DNA of 64,000 nt from Bacillus sp. RAR_GA_16 (GTDB taxonomy: Bacteria; Bacillota; Bacilli; Bacillales; Guptibacillaceae): assembly GCF_020165985.1 (NCBI RefSeq), contig NZ_JAIUKZ010000004.1:101472-165471 (forward strand), read 5' to 3'. A program made the translations under genes and the position numbers. Each line of letters begins with the position of its first letter. The first letter of the stretch is position 1. The notes below the pieces were generated by a model. The model had not been told where the DNA came from. It worked only from the letters and a program-made list of their open reading frames with translations, and did no database searches. Shown piece after piece: positions 1-9,768 of this stretch.

Positions 1-333
1 GAAGGACCTGCAAAAATATTGACGGTAGTAAAAGGTAGTGAGGTAAAGGAATATGATGTAGAAGTGATCAGTTCAATTCCTCAAAAGTTTCCTGCTACAA
101 AAGGAATGGTTATTAAAGTAACGGATCCACAGTTATTAAAAGAAACCGGTGGTATTGTTCAAGGAATGAGTGGAAGTCCCATTATTCAAGATGGAAAAGT
201 GATTGGAGCAGTTACACATGTGTTTGTAAATGATTCCACTTCAGGCTATGGCGTTCATATTGAATGGATGTTAGAAGAAGCCGGAATCAATATTTATGAA
301 GAAAGTCGCAATGGGAAGCGAACAGCGAGCTAA
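1..333 (+). CDS. spoIVB: SpoIVB peptidase, C-terminal part (cut by window edge)
   Basis: The reading frame is open from base 1 and ends with TAA at 331-333, so only about the last 110 residues are present. The visible part holds the S55-family serine motif GMSGSP, followed by a segment ending [13 protein letters not shown] that is typical of SpoIVB. In Bacillus this protease is secreted from the forespore and triggers processing of pro-sigma-K by cutting SpoIVFA. Its position directly upstream of spo0A is the conserved arrangement in spore formers. The stop codon lies inside the loop of a terminator hairpin. Confidence 0.93.
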   Translation, partial: EGPAKILTVVKGSEVKEYDVEVISSIPQKFPATKGMVIKVTDPQLLKETGGIVQGMSGSPIIQDGKVIGAVTHVFVNDSTSGYGVHIEWMLEEAGINIYEESRNGKRTAS

Positions 334-355
334 AAAAGCTCAATGTTCGCTTTCT
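318..355 (+). terminator. Rho-independent terminator overlapping the spoIVB stop codon
   Basis: GCGAACA at 318-324 pairs with TGTTCGC at 344-350, and GAGCT at 327-331 pairs with AGCTC at 337-341. A T-rich run follows. The spoIVB stop codon sits in the loop region. Confidence 0.75.
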
Positions 356-393
356 TTCGTTTTCAAACCATGATATACTTTGGATGAAGAAAA

Positions 394-402
394 TTCGACA
401 AA
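394..402 (-). promoter_or_regulatory. 0A box (Spo0A-binding site) upstream of spo0A
   Basis: Read on the minus strand the bases are TTTGTCGAA, an exact match to the 0A-box consensus TTTGTCRAA. The site lies 176 bases before the spo0A start. Autoregulation of spo0A through such boxes is known in B. subtilis; binding here is inferred. Confidence 0.6.
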
Positions 403-504
403 ATTGAAAGAGAATTCAGATAATGTAGTTATATGTAGTATATTGAAGGATATTCAAGATTAATGGAGAATTAATATTGTTTTTAAATGTTTTTAGAAAT
501 TTTA

Positions 505-532
505 GAGGGAATTTATAACTTCCGTTGAATTT
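505..532 (+). promoter_or_regulatory. Probable sigma-H promoter of spo0A
   Basis: A -35-like GAGGGAATT at 505-513 is followed after 10 bases by GTTGAATTT at 524-532, which matches the sigma-H -10 consensus RNNGAATWW. spo0A of B. subtilis has a sigma-H promoter (Ps) in the same relative place. The -35 has one mismatch to RNAGGAWWW. Confidence 0.5.
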
Positions 533-577
533 CTATACTACTACGGTAACCAAACTTGTGGAAGGAGAGACGGAGCC

Positions 578-1381
578 GTGCAAAAAATAAAAGTGTGCTT
601 AGCTGATGACAATCGTGAATTGGTTAATTTGATTGAGGAATATATGTCACGACAAGAGGATATGGAGGTAGTCGGAACCGCTTCCAATGGGCAGGAATGC
701 TTAGAAGTACTTGAAGATCAAGAGCCAGATGTGCTTGTGCTTGATATTATCATGCCACATCTAGACGGTCTTGCAGTTCTCGAACGACTAAGAGAAATGA
801 ATTACACGTGTAGTGTGATTATGCTTACTGCATTTGGTCAAGAAGATGTTACGAAGAAAGCTGTTGATTTAGGAGCATCTTACTTTATTCTAAAGCCGTT
901 TGATATGGATAATTTAGCAAGTCACGTCAGACAGGTTAGTGGCAAGAAAACGACGTTTACAACTACAAATAGCGGATCGTATAAGCGACCGCAGCGAGAA
1001 AGTCGTCCAAGAAACCTTGATGCAAGCATCACGAGTATTATCCATGAGATTGGTGTGCCGGCACATATTAAAGGTTATATGTACTTAAGAGAAGCCATTA
1101 CGATGGTTTATAATGACATTGAATTACTTGGATCGATCACAAAAGTGCTTTATCCTGATATTGCGAAAAAGTTTAATACGACTTCGTCTCGAGTTGAACG
1201 CGCGATTCGTCATGCGATTGAAGTTGCTTGGAGTAGAGGGAATGTAGAGTCAATCTCGAACTTATTTGGTTATACTGTAAGCATGTCGAAAGCAAAGCCG
1301 ACCAATAGTGAATTCATTGCGATGGTCGCTGATAAACTACGGATTGAGCATAACATGGATAATTATTCTCATAGCAGATAA
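578..1381 (+). CDS. spo0A: Sporulation master regulator Spo0A
   Basis: A 267-residue response regulator, the same length as B. subtilis Spo0A. The receiver domain occupies about residues 1-125, with the acidic pair D10/D11, phospho-acceptor D56 in [10 protein letters not shown]84 and K106. A variable linker follows at about 126-150. The C-terminal Spo0A DNA-binding domain runs from about 150 to 267 and includes the recognition helix segment [18 protein letters not shown]. Translation starts at GTG behind GGAAGGAGAG. When phosphorylated by the phosphorelay it controls entry into sporulation. It is monocistronic, with its own sigma-H-type promoter, 0A box and terminator. Confidence 0.97.
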   Translation: MQKIKVCLADDNRELVNLIEEYMSRQEDMEVVGTASNGQECLEVLEDQEPDVLVLDIIMPHLDGLAVLERLREMNYTCSVIMLTAFGQEDVTKKAVDLGASYFILKPFDMDNLASHVRQVSGKKTTFTTTNSGSYKRPQRESRPRNLDASITSIIHEIGVPAHIKGYMYLREAITMVYNDIELLGSITKVLYPDIAKKFNTTSSRVERAIRHAIEVAWSRGNVESISNLFGYTVSMSKAKPTNSEFIAMVADKLRIEHNMDNYSHSR

Positions 1382-1435
1382 GCCTATTTTTACTTAATGC
1401 CTCTTTCATTTATGAAAAAAAGTTTATTATTTAAC

Positions 1436-1477
1436 AAAACAAAGCCCCATTCTTTTGAATGGGGCTTTGTTTTTTGT
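1436..1477. terminator. Bidirectional terminator between spo0A and the convergent DUF2627 gene
   Basis: A strong hairpin with arms AAAGCCCCATTC and GAATGGGGCTTT is flanked by an A-run on the left and a T-run on the right, so it can end transcription from both sides. Confidence 0.85.
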
Positions 1478-1482
1478 TAAAA

Positions 1483-1722
1483 CTACTGTTTTTTCGAAGA
1501 AAATCTTGGCTGTACTTTATTTCGTTTGCGATCTCTATAAAAAATAAATCCGCCAACGAAGGAAAGACCTGCGATAAGGAAGATGAGACCGAGAATAAAT
1601 TGAACGACAAGAGAAGTGAACGGTGGATTTAACAACCCGAAAAGAACATCTCTCATTAATTTAATACCAATAACACCAATGATTCCGGGAATTAAGACAA
1701 CAAGTAAAGCAACTAACCTCAT
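1483..1722 (-). CDS. DUF2627 family small membrane protein (YqzF-like)
   Basis: A 79-residue protein with two hydrophobic helices (about residues 3-22 and 38-62) and a basic tail containing YRDRKRNK. It resembles the DUF2627/YqzF proteins found beside spo0A and bkd genes in Bacillus. The start at 1722 is chosen because AGAAAGGGTG lies at proper distance upstream. An earlier in-frame ATG at 1749 has no ribosome site. Function unknown. It faces spo0A across a shared terminator. Confidence 0.75.
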   Translation of the reverse strand: MRLVALLVVLIPGIIGVIGIKLMRDVLFGLLNPPFTSLVVQFILGLIFLIAGLSFVGGFIFYRDRKRNKVQPRFSSKKQ

Positions 1723-1829
1723 TACTGGTGCACCCTTTCTACACATCACTAGTGCTATTGTAGCGAAGTCCGGAGGAAGTGTCTATGTATGTCAGCAACT
1801 AACAAAACAATGACGATAACCGTGCATGA

Positions 1830-1838
1830 TTTGTCAAA
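1830..1838 (+). promoter_or_regulatory. Possible 0A box upstream of bkdR
   Basis: TTTGTCAAA matches the TTTGTCRAA consensus exactly and lies 66 bases before the bkdR start. A nine-base match can arise by chance in AT-rich DNA, so this is only a candidate. Confidence 0.25.
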
Positions 1839-1903
1839 AATAAAAAATAGCTGTATGATTAGTATGAAATATATTGCATGTATAGGGTGCAGGTGATGAA
1901 GAG

Positions 1904-3970
1904 TTGCGAACATGTATGATTGTAGGTGCTGGAAAAGGCGGAATGGCGCTTTTGGAGATATTGCAGGAAACCAAAATGATGGAAGTTATCGCAATGGTGG
2001 ATTGTAACCAAGACGCACCTGGTATTCTAAAGGCTCGTAATAGTGGGATTGATGTGTTTGAAGACTGGAAAGTGGCATTAAAACATTTTGAAATCGATGT
2101 CATTGTAGAAGCTACTGGTGACGAAGCTGTTTTTGAAGAAATAAGAGACATGCGAGAAAAGCATACTGTTTTGATTCCTGGATCAGTAGCAAATATTGTT
2201 TTGAAGCTAATCGAAGAGAAAGAAGTGTTAATTGATACATTGCTTCATCAATCGAAGCAACAAGAAATTATTTTAGATTCGACCCATGATGGAATGATCG
2301 CAGTCAATGTCCTTGAGGAAGTAACGTTGTTTAATCGCAGTGCTGAGAAAATTACTGGGATTAGCAAGGAGGAAGCTGATGGAAAAGTAATTGGATCTCT
2401 GATGGCTTCTAGTATGCTCCCTCGAGTTCTTTCGTCTGGAAAAGCTGAAATTAACCAAGAGCAGCTACTACCAAATGGAAAGAAGATTATTACAACCAGG
2501 ATACCGATGTTTGACGATGAAGGAAGCCGAATTGGCGCATTAGCTGTTTTTAAAGACATGACGGCAATCGAGCAAATGGCACAAGAGGTAACAAATTTAA
2601 AAAGTATTCAATCAATGCTTGAAGCCATTATACAATCATCCGACGAAGCCATTTCAGTTGTAGATGAAAACGGTAAAGGACTTATGATTAATCCAGCTTA
2701 TACAAGGTTAACGGGTCTTACCCGTGAAGAGGTTATAGGCAAACCCGCAAATACGGATATTTCTGAAGGGGAAAGCATGCATATGCGTGTGCTTAGAACG
2801 AGAAAGCCAGTGCGCGGGGTGCAGATGAAAGTTGGTCCGAAAAGAAGAGAAGTTGTTGTCAATGTTTCGCCTGTTATTGTTGATGGACGTTTGAAAGGAA
2901 GTGTAGGGGTTATTCATGATATATCAGAATTACACTCTTTGAATAACCAATTACAACGAGCCAGACAAATTATTCGAACGTTAGAAGCAAAGTATTCCTT
3001 CGAAGATATTATAGGGAAATCAGATGAAATGACGTTTTCTGTTCAGCAAGCTAAACTAGCTGCCTCTACTCCAGCGACCGTTCTTCTTCGCGGGGAATCT
3101 GGTACAGGGAAAGAATTATTTGCGCATGCCATACATAATGCAAGTGATCGTAAATATAACAAATTTGTTAGGGTGAATTGCGCGGCGATTTCTGAATCCC
3201 TATTTGAAAGTGAACTTTTTGGTTATGAGGATGGAGCGTTTTCAGGTGCCAGGCAAGGTGGTAAACGAGGGCTTTTCGAGGAAGCGAACGGTGGAAGTAT
3301 CTTTTTAGATGAAATTGGGGAAGTATCGTTAGGGACGCAGGCGAAACTCCTTCGCGTACTTCAGGAACGAGAAATAGTACGAGTAGGTGGGGCGAAGCCA
3401 ATTTCAATTAATGTAAGAATCATCGCAGCAACGAATGCGAAGCTTGAAAAAAGAATAATCGATGGTTCGTTTAGGGAAGATTTATATTATCGATTAAATC
3501 GGCTGCCGATTCAAATAGCTCCACTGAGACAACGGAAAGAAGATATTGCGGCACTTGCGAAGCATTTACTTACAAAAATCAATCAAGATTATGGAAGAAA
3601 TGTGAGAGGGATAACCCCGGCAGCAGTGGACTATTTAAAATCTTATGATTGGCCAGGTAACGTTAGGGAATTTGAGAACGTTTTGGGAAGAATTGTGATT
3701 CATATGGATGTTTCAGAAACGATGATCGATTTGCGCCACCTTCCTTCGTTATTAAGTGAAAAGAAAGATGCTGAACTGCTGTCTGTCGAACGAACACCTG
3801 ATAAAATGCTATCTCAGTTAGTGGATGAATTTGAAAAGAAAACAATTCGACAGACGCTTGAACTTTATGAGGGAAATAAGACAGCGACAGCCAGAGCGTT
3901 AGGTGTCTCTCTTCGTAACCTGTATTATAAAATGGAGAAACACGGAATTGAAAAATCTAGCATGCAATAA
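1904..3970 (+). CDS. bkdR: Sigma-54-dependent activator of the bkd operon, BkdR
   Basis: A 688-residue enhancer-binding protein. An N-terminal Rossmann-like domain (about 1-110) begins with the nucleotide-binding motif GAGKGG. Two PAS-type domains follow at about 120-235 and 245-345. The AAA+ sigma-54 interaction domain (about 365-600) has Walker A GESGTGKE, a GAFSGA loop (the GAFTGA sigma-54 contact with T replaced by S) and Walker [10 protein letters not shown] Fis-type helix-turn-helix ends the protein ([18 protein letters not shown]). The TTG start is preceded by AGGTGAT. It sits directly upstream of the operon it should activate, and a perfect sigma-54 promoter with an activator-type palindrome lies between them. 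Inference: the N-terminal domain may sense a nucleotide or CoA-type ligand. Confidence 0.93.
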   Translation: MRTCMIVGAGKGGMALLEILQETKMMEVIAMVDCNQDAPGILKARNSGIDVFEDWKVALKHFEIDVIVEATGDEAVFEEIRDMREKHTVLIPGSVANIVLKLIEEKEVLIDTLLHQSKQQEIILDSTHDGMIAVNVLEEVTLFNRSAEKITGISKEEADGKVIGSLMASSMLPRVLSSGKAEINQEQLLPNGKKIITTRIPMFDDEGSRIGALAVFKDMTAIEQMAQEVTNLKSIQSMLEAIIQSSDEAISVVDENGKGLMINPAYTRLTGLTREEVIGKPANTDISEGESMHMRVLRTRKPVRGVQMKVGPKRREVVVNVSPVIVDGRLKGSVGVIHDISELHSLNNQLQRARQIIRTLEAKYSFEDIIGKSDEMTFSVQQAKLAASTPATVLLRGESGTGKELFAHAIHNASDRKYNKFVRVNCAAISESLFESELFGYEDGAFSGARQGGKRGLFEEANGGSIFLDEIGEVSLGTQAKLLRVLQEREIVRVGGAKPISINVRIIAATNAKLEKRIIDGSFREDLYYRLNRLPIQIAPLRQRKEDIAALAKHLLTKINQDYGRNVRGITPAAVDYLKSYDWPGNVREFENVLGRIVIHMDVSETMIDLRHLPSLLSEKKDAELLSVERTPDKMLSQLVDEFEKKTIRQTLELYEGNKTATARALGVSLRNLYYKMEKHGIEKSSMQ

Positions 3971-3996
3971 CTTGCGTGGTTTGCAAATTGTTGCAT
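3962..3996 (+). promoter_or_regulatory. Candidate BkdR upstream activating sequence
   Basis: Two 14-base arms (3962-3975 and 3983-3996) form an inverted repeat matching at 12 of 14 positions around a 7-base spacer. The left arm overlaps the bkdR stop codon. Its centre is about 87 bases upstream of the start expected from the sigma-54 promoter, a usual distance for an enhancer-binding protein site. Confidence 0.6.
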
Positions 3997-4039
3997 AGTT
4001 AATTCAACTCAAAACCCAGTCACATTAAGAAGTTAAAAT

Positions 4040-4055
4040 TGGCACGGAACTTGCA
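4040..4055 (+). promoter_or_regulatory. Sigma-54 (SigL) promoter of the bkd operon
   Basis: TGGCAC at 4040-4045, five bases, then TTGCA at 4051-4055 reproduces the -24/-12 consensus with GG and GC ten bases apart. It lies 33 bases before ptb and directly after bkdR. Confidence 0.93.
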
Positions 4056-4087
4056 TAATAGTATGATGGCGTAAAAGGAGGACACCG

Positions 4088-4984
4088 ATGAATCTAGAAC
4101 AACTTGTGAATGATCTATCCAAACAGCCTAACAAAACAGTTGCCCTTGCTGCTGCTGCAGATAAAGGAGTGATTGAAGCAGTTCGTAAAGCGATTAACAT
4201 GCAGCTTGCTTCATTCATCCTATACGGTGACGAGCACGAAATGAAACAAATGTTAGCCGATGAGGGATTAATTGAGTCACCATTCCTTCAAATTGTCCAC
4301 GTGGAATCAGAGCAAGAGGCTTCAACATTGGCTGTTAAAGCAGTTAGAAATGGAGAGGCCGATGTGTTGATGAAAGGGATGGTCTCCACCTCAGTGATTT
4401 TAAAGGAAGTATTGAATAAAGAATATGGTTTGCGAAAAGGGAAAGTCCTTTCTCACGTAGCTGCTTTTGATATCGAAGGCTACGAGAGGCTAATTTTTGT
4501 AACAGATTCCGGCATGAATATTGAACCAGATTTAACGCAAAAGGTTGAAATTGTTAAGAATGCAGTTTCAATTGCAAGAAGCATTGGAATTGAGCAGCCC
4601 AAAGTTGTCCCGCTGGCTGCAGTAGAAGTCGTAAACCCTGCTATGCCAGCAACACTTGATGCTTCGGCCCTTACACAAATGAATAAAAGGGGCCAGATTT
4701 CTGACTGCTTAATTGATGGGCCACTAGCATTGGATAATGCTATTTCCGAAAGAGCAGCAGAACAAAAAGGAATACACAGTGAAGTAGCTGGAAAAGCAGA
4801 CATTCTTCTTGTTCCTTCTATTGAAGTGGGGAATGCACTTTATAAATCACTCGTCTACTTTGCACAGGCAAAAGTAGGAGGAGTCATTGCAGGCGCTAAA
4901 GCACCGATTGTCTTAACTTCTCGAGCAGATAGTTCAGAAAGTAAAGTATATAGTATCGCACTCGCAGTAAGTTCAGCGAAATAA
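4088..4984 (+). CDS. ptb: Phosphate butyryltransferase
   Basis: A 298-residue member of the phosphate acetyl/butyryltransferase family, close to the usual length of about 300. It exchanges CoA and phosphate on branched-chain acyl-CoA (isobutyryl-, isovaleryl-, 2-methylbutyryl-CoA), giving acyl-phosphates for Buk. Family features include the Gly/Ala-rich segments DVLMKGMVSTSVILKEV and VGGVIAGAKAPIVLTSR. Strong ribosome site AAAGGAGG. First gene of the sigma-54-driven bkd operon; bcd follows after 31 bases. Confidence 0.94.
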   Translation: MNLEQLVNDLSKQPNKTVALAAAADKGVIEAVRKAINMQLASFILYGDEHEMKQMLADEGLIESPFLQIVHVESEQEASTLAVKAVRNGEADVLMKGMVSTSVILKEVLNKEYGLRKGKVLSHVAAFDIEGYERLIFVTDSGMNIEPDLTQKVEIVKNAVSIARSIGIEQPKVVPLAAVEVVNPAMPATLDASALTQMNKRGQISDCLIDGPLALDNAISERAAEQKGIHSEVAGKADILLVPSIEVGNALYKSLVYFAQAKVGGVIAGAKAPIVLTSRADSSESKVYSIALAVSSAK

Positions 4985-5015
4985 TTTAAGAAGATAACAG
5001 AGAGGAAGATTACTT

Positions 5016-6113
5016 ATGGAACTTTTTACTTATATGGAGAAATACGATTATGAACAAGTGGTTGTTTGTCAGGATAAAGCATCAGGATTAAAAGCAATTA
5101 TTGCGATTCATGATACAACTCTTGGGCCAGCACTTGGTGGAACAAGAATGTGGACATACGCTTCTGAAGAAGCTGCATTTGAGGATGCACTTCGTCTAGC
5201 AAAAGGAATGACTTATAAGAATGCGGCTGCAGGTTTAAATCTTGGAGGAGGAAAAACGGTTATTATTGGGGATCCTCGCAAAGATAAAAATGAAGCCATG
5301 TTCCGAGCGTTTGGCCGTTACATTCAAGGACTAAACGGTCGATACATTACAGCTGAAGATGTGGGTACCACTGTTCAAGACATGGATACAATTCATGAAG
5401 AAACAGAATATGTAACTGGTATTTCACCTGCGTTTGGATCTTCAGGTAATCCGTCTCCCGTTACTGCTTATGGGGTTTATGTAGGAATGAAAGCAGCAGC
5501 GAAAGAAGCATTTGGTACTGATTCATTACAAGGGAAAACAGTAGCTGTTCAGGGTGTTGGGAATGTAGCGTATAACCTTTGCAAACACCTTCATGAAGAA
5601 GGAGCTTCTCTAGTCGTAACTGATATCAACAAAGAATCAGTTGATCGTGCTGTAACAGACTTTGGTGCAAAAGCAGTAGATCCGGATGATATTTATGATG
5701 TGGATTGCGATATTTTCGCTCCGTGTGCACTTGGTGCCATTATTAATGACGATACAATCAATAGAATTAAAGCAAAAGTGATTGCAGGTGCAGCAAACAA
5801 TCAGCTTCGTGAAACCACACATGGGGATCAAATTCACGAAATGGGTATTGTTTATGCGCCGGACTATGTTATTAACGCTGGTGGCGTGATTAACGTTGCA
5901 GATGAGCTTTATGGCTATAATCGCGATCGTGCAATGAAACGTGTTGATGGAATTTATGACACGATTTCAAAAGTAATTGAGATTTCAAAACGCGATGGCA
6001 TCCCAACATATGCTGCAGCAGACCGCCTTGCTGAAGAAAGAATTGAACAAATGAAGCAATCAAGAAGTCAATTCTTAATGAACTCTCAGCATATTTTAGG
6101 TCAGCGTAGATAA
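5016..6113 (+). CDS. bcd: Leucine/valine/phenylalanine dehydrogenase
   Basis: A 365-residue amino-acid dehydrogenase that deaminates branched-chain amino acids with NAD+ to the keto acids used by the Bkd complex. The substrate domain contains the glycine-rich [15 protein letters not shown] with the catalytic lysine region, preceded by [13 protein letters not shown]. The NAD-binding Rossmann motif is [14 protein letters not shown] at about residues 177-190. From memory it is nearly collinear with B. subtilis Bcd (364 aa). Buk starts 14 bases later. Confidence 0.95.
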   Translation: MELFTYMEKYDYEQVVVCQDKASGLKAIIAIHDTTLGPALGGTRMWTYASEEAAFEDALRLAKGMTYKNAAAGLNLGGGKTVIIGDPRKDKNEAMFRAFGRYIQGLNGRYITAEDVGTTVQDMDTIHEETEYVTGISPAFGSSGNPSPVTAYGVYVGMKAAAKEAFGTDSLQGKTVAVQGVGNVAYNLCKHLHEEGASLVVTDINKESVDRAVTDFGAKAVDPDDIYDVDCDIFAPCALGAIINDDTINRIKAKVIAGAANNQLRETTHGDQIHEMGIVYAPDYVINAGGVINVADELYGYNRDRAMKRVDGIYDTISKVIEISKRDGIPTYAAADRLAEERIEQMKQSRSQFLMNSQHILGQRR

Positions 6114-6127
6114 ACGGAGGGTTCGGA

Positions 6128-7231
6128 GTGACAGATAACGTATATCGACTTCTCGTAATCAATCCTGGATCAACATCCACGAAAATAGGCGTTTTTGATA
6201 ATGAACGTGCCGTATTTGAGAAATCATTACGGCACGATACAGATGAAATTAACCAGTTTAAATCCATCATTGATCAATATGAGTTTAGGAAGAACACAAT
6301 CCTTGAAGCTTTAGATGAAGAAGATATTAACATTTCGAGACTGTCTGCTGTGGTAGGACGTGGAGGATTATTGCGCCCAATTGAAGGTGGAACGTATGCG
6401 GTTAATGAGCGTATGCTTGAAGATCTGCGTAATGGTTTTTCAGGTGAACATGCTTCCAATTTAGGGGGAATAATTGCTTTTGAAATTGCTGAACAGCTCA
6501 ATATTCCCTCCTTTATAGTAGACCCTGTCGTTGTAGATGAATTGCAAGATGTTGCACGTCTTTCTGGAGTGCCAGAAATTGAACGCAAAAGTATTTTCCA
6601 TGCTTTAAACCAAAAAGCAGTAGCAAGACGAGTGGCTTCTCAATTAAACAGTAAATATGAAGACCTTAACCTTATCGTCACTCATATGGGTGGCGGGATA
6701 ACCGTTGGGGCCCATCGTAAAGGAAAAGTCGTGGATGTGAATAATGGGTTGCATGGTGAAGGGCCATTCTCACCAGAACGGGCTGGTACAGTTCCTGTTG
6801 GTGATCTTGTCGCGATGTGTTTTTCCGGAGAGTATTACGCTGATGAGATCATGAAGAAGCTTGTTGGACAAGCAGGGTACGTTGGTTATCTTGGTACAAA
6901 CGATGCCGTGAAAGTTGAACAGCGAATTCATAATGGAGATGAGAAAGCGAAACTAATCTTCGATGCCATGGCGTATCAGGTAGCTAAAGAGATCGGGGCC
7001 GCGAGTGCTGTTCTGGCAGGAGAAGTGGATGCGATTGTTTTAACAGGTGGACTTGCCTATGGAAAACAATTTGTTTCTCAAATTACTGATCAGATCAAAT
7101 GGATTGCTGATGTACTCGTTCACCCGGGTGAAAATGAGCTTCAGGCTCTTGCTGAAGGTGGATTGCGAGTGTTAAGAGAAGAAGAACAGGCGAAAGTTTA
7201 CCCAGTTACTTCAATTGAATCGATCGTCTAG
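6128..7231 (+). CDS. buk: Butyrate kinase (branched-chain fatty-acid kinase)
   Basis: A 367-residue kinase of the acetokinase/ASKHA superfamily. The phosphate-1 motif is seen near the N-terminus ([18 protein letters not shown]), and a second motif [16 protein letters not shown] follows mid-protein. It makes ATP from the acyl-phosphate produced by Ptb, releasing branched-chain acids. GTG start after CGGAGGG, 14 bases behind bcd. Length agrees with the family (about 355-370). Confidence 0.94.
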   Translation: MTDNVYRLLVINPGSTSTKIGVFDNERAVFEKSLRHDTDEINQFKSIIDQYEFRKNTILEALDEEDINISRLSAVVGRGGLLRPIEGGTYAVNERMLEDLRNGFSGEHASNLGGIIAFEIAEQLNIPSFIVDPVVVDELQDVARLSGVPEIERKSIFHALNQKAVARRVASQLNSKYEDLNLIVTHMGGGITVGAHRKGKVVDVNNGLHGEGPFSPERAGTVPVGDLVAMCFSGEYYADEIMKKLVGQAGYVGYLGTNDAVKVEQRIHNGDEKAKLIFDAMAYQVAKEIGAASAVLAGEVDAIVLTGGLAYGKQFVSQITDQIKWIADVLVHPGENELQALAEGGLRVLREEEQAKVYPVTSIESIV

Positions 7232-7311
7232 TCCTTGTGTGAAAATTGATGCGGGGCGTATCTTGTTTATGAAAAAAAGTGGAATAAAACGTTGGACAAA
7301 GGAGAATTTGA

Positions 7312-8733
7312 ATGGCTGAAGAATATGATCTTGTCATAATGGGTGGAGGTACTGGAGGCTATGTAGCTGCCATTCGTGCTTCCCAGTTAGGTCTAAAAAC
7401 GGCAATTGTTGAAAAACGTGAACTGGGTGGTACATGTTTGCATCGTGGCTGTATTCCAAGTAAAGCATTACTTCGCAGTGCTGAAGTTTATGCCACCGCG
7501 AAGCATGGCGAAAAATTTGGTGTCATGGCAAAGGAAATTGCATTAGACTTTAAAAAAGTTCAAGAACGAAAGCAAGGCATTGTTGATCAGCTTCATAATG
7601 GTGTAAAGCATCTTATGAAACAAGGAAAAATAGATGTGTTTGAAGGATTCGGTCGTATTCTTGGACCATCCATATTCTCTCCAATGCCTGGAACAGTTTC
7701 AGTTGAGATGAATAATGGGGAAGAAAATGAAATGTTGATTCCTAAAAACGTTATTATTGCAACTGGATCAAAACCACGTACGCTTCCAGGACTTGAGGTA
7801 GATGGCGAGTATGTGATGACTTCAGATGAAGCTCTTCGAATGGAAAGCCTCCCTAGTTCTATCATCATTGTTGGTGGTGGCGTCATAGGGATTGAATGGG
7901 CATCGATGCTTGTTGATTTTGGCGTAGAAGTTACTGTGCTCGAATATGCTGACCGCATTGTACCAACAGAAGACAAAGATATCTCTAAAGAAGCACACAA
8001 GCTTATGAAGAAAAAAGGTATTAAGTTGTTTACTGGTGCAAAAGTGATGGGTGATTCTTTAACAAAAGATCAGGGTGTCTCCATTCAAGCGGAACATGAG
8101 GGAGAAACAAAAACATTTACGGCAGATAAGATGCTTGTATCGGTAGGAAGAGAAGCAAACGTGAAAAACATCGGTCTTGAAAACACAACGATTGAAGTAG
8201 ATAAAGGCGTCATCCAAACCAACGAATACTATCAAACAAAAGAATCTCATATTTATGCGATCGGTGATGTAATCGGTGGTATGCAGCTTGCGCATGTGGC
8301 TTCACATGAAGGGATTACAGCTGTAGAACATTTAGCGGATCAAGATCCTGAACCAATTGATTATACACAGGTCTCTAGTTGTATTTATAGCAGTCCAGAA
8401 ATGGCAAGTGTTGGGTTAACCGAAGCCCAAGCAAAAGAAAAGGGACATAATGTGAAAATTGGTAAGTTTCCTTTTAAAGCCATTGGAAAAGCGCTTGTAT
8501 TTGGTGAATCTGATGGGTTTGTGAAGATTGTAGCGGATGCAGATAATGAGGATCTTCTAGGTGTACATATGATTGGACCTCATGTAACGGATATGATTTC
8601 TGAAGCAGGTTTAGCAAAAGTTCTTGATGCTGCTTCATGGGAAGTAGCCCATACCATTCATCCTCACCCTACACTTTCAGAAGCAATCGGTGAAGCGGCA
8701 CTTGCAGTCGATGGGAAAGCAATTCATTCTTAA
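7312..8733 (+). CDS. lpdV: Dihydrolipoyl dehydrogenase E3 of the branched-chain keto-acid complex
   Basis: A 473-residue flavoprotein disulfide reductase. FAD-binding MGGGTGG is at residues 10-16, the redox disulfide is C42/C47 in GGTCLHRGCIPSK, and the NAD motif IVGGGVIGIEWAS lies mid-protein. The C-terminal dimerisation domain holds the catalytic HTIHPHPTLSEA. It reoxidises the lipoyl group of BkdB. Eighty bases separate it from buk, and bkdAA follows after 27 bases, fitting one operon. Confidence 0.95.
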   Translation: MAEEYDLVIMGGGTGGYVAAIRASQLGLKTAIVEKRELGGTCLHRGCIPSKALLRSAEVYATAKHGEKFGVMAKEIALDFKKVQERKQGIVDQLHNGVKHLMKQGKIDVFEGFGRILGPSIFSPMPGTVSVEMNNGEENEMLIPKNVIIATGSKPRTLPGLEVDGEYVMTSDEALRMESLPSSIIIVGGGVIGIEWASMLVDFGVEVTVLEYADRIVPTEDKDISKEAHKLMKKKGIKLFTGAKVMGDSLTKDQGVSIQAEHEGETKTFTADKMLVSVGREANVKNIGLENTTIEVDKGVIQTNEYYQTKESHIYAIGDVIGGMQLAHVASHEGITAVEHLADQDPEPIDYTQVSSCIYSSPEMASVGLTEAQAKEKGHNVKIGKFPFKAIGKALVFGESDGFVKIVADADNEDLLGVHMIGPHVTDMISEAGLAKVLDAASWEVAHTIHPHPTLSEAIGEAALAVDGKAIHS

Positions 8734-8760
8734 TAAAAGGTTTATTTAAGGAGGTTAAAC

Positions 8761-9756
8761 ATGATGGCTGAAAATCGTCATGAAGCATTAGGGCTTTCAG
8801 ATGAAAGAGTTCTTAAAATGTTTGAAACAATGTTAATGGCTCGAAAGATAGATGAGCGCATGTGGTTACTTAACCGCGCTGGTAAAATTCCATTCGTTAT
8901 TTCTTGTCAGGGTCAAGAAGCGGCACAGGTCGGATCTGCATTTGCAATGGATCCAGAGAAGGATTTTGTTGCACCATATTATCGTGATATGGGGGTAGTC
9001 CTTTCTTTTGGCATGACTGCAAAAGACTTAATGCTTTCAGGTTTTGCAAAAGCGGAAGATCCAAACTCAGCTGGTCGTCAAATGCCTGGTCACTTTGGTC
9101 AGAAGAAGAATAATATCATTACAGGTTCTTCACCTGTAACAACTCAAGTCCCTCATGCTGTTGGTTTTGCTCTAGCTGGCCGTATGGAAGGTAAAGACCT
9201 TGTTACATTCTGTTCGTTTGGTGAAGGATCATCTAATCAAGGTGATTTTCATGAAGCAGCGAACTTTGCAGGAGTGCATAAGTTACCCGTCTTATTTGTA
9301 TGTGAAAATAATAAATACGCTATTTCCGTACCGGTTTCAAAGCAGTTAGCTTGTGAGAAAGTGTCTGATCGCGCGATTGGGTATGGTATGCCAGGCGTTA
9401 CGGTTGATGGGAATGATCCTCTTGCCGTCTATGAAGCTGCAAAAGAAGCAGTAGAAAGAGGGCGTCGTGGAGATGGGCCAACATTAATTGAGACTGTTTC
9501 TTATCGTTTAACCCCACACTCAAGTGATGACGATGATCGCGCGTATCGCACACGTGAAGAAGTAGAAGAAGCGAAGAAAAAGGATGCTATCATTACGTTT
9601 GCGGCATATTTAAAAGAAGTTGGCGTTCTGACGGATGACATTGAGAAAGAAATTCATGAACGTGTTCAAAAAGAAGTAGATGAAGCTACAGAGTACGCAG
9701 AAAATGCGGATTATGCACCGGCTGAAGATGCAATGAAGCATGTATACGGAGAGTAA
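8761..9756 (+). CDS. bkdAA: 2-oxoisovalerate dehydrogenase E1 alpha
   Basis: A 331-residue thiamine-diphosphate enzyme subunit. The ThDP motif runs from GEGSSNQGDFHEAANFA to the following VCENN (GDG-type start as GEG). SYRLTPHSSDDDDRAYR matches the phosphorylation-loop region of E1 alpha proteins. It decarboxylates branched-chain 2-oxo acids together with BkdAB. The gene begins ATGATG behind AAGGAGG, and bkdAB follows 12 bases later with its own AAGGAGG. Confidence 0.95.
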   Translation: MMAENRHEALGLSDERVLKMFETMLMARKIDERMWLLNRAGKIPFVISCQGQEAAQVGSAFAMDPEKDFVAPYYRDMGVVLSFGMTAKDLMLSGFAKAEDPNSAGRQMPGHFGQKKNNIITGSSPVTTQVPHAVGFALAGRMEGKDLVTFCSFGEGSSNQGDFHEAANFAGVHKLPVLFVCENNKYAISVPVSKQLACEKVSDRAIGYGMPGVTVDGNDPLAVYEAAKEAVERGRRGDGPTLIETVSYRLTPHSSDDDDRAYRTREEVEEAKKKDAIITFAAYLKEVGVLTDDIEKEIHERVQKEVDEATEYAENADYAPAEDAMKHVYGE

Positions 9757-9768
9757 GGAGGAACCATT

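Noticed and set aside
5890..6270. Antisense open frame of 126 codons across bcd-buk
   Set aside because: Covers the bcd stop and buk start on the other strand; no independent signals.
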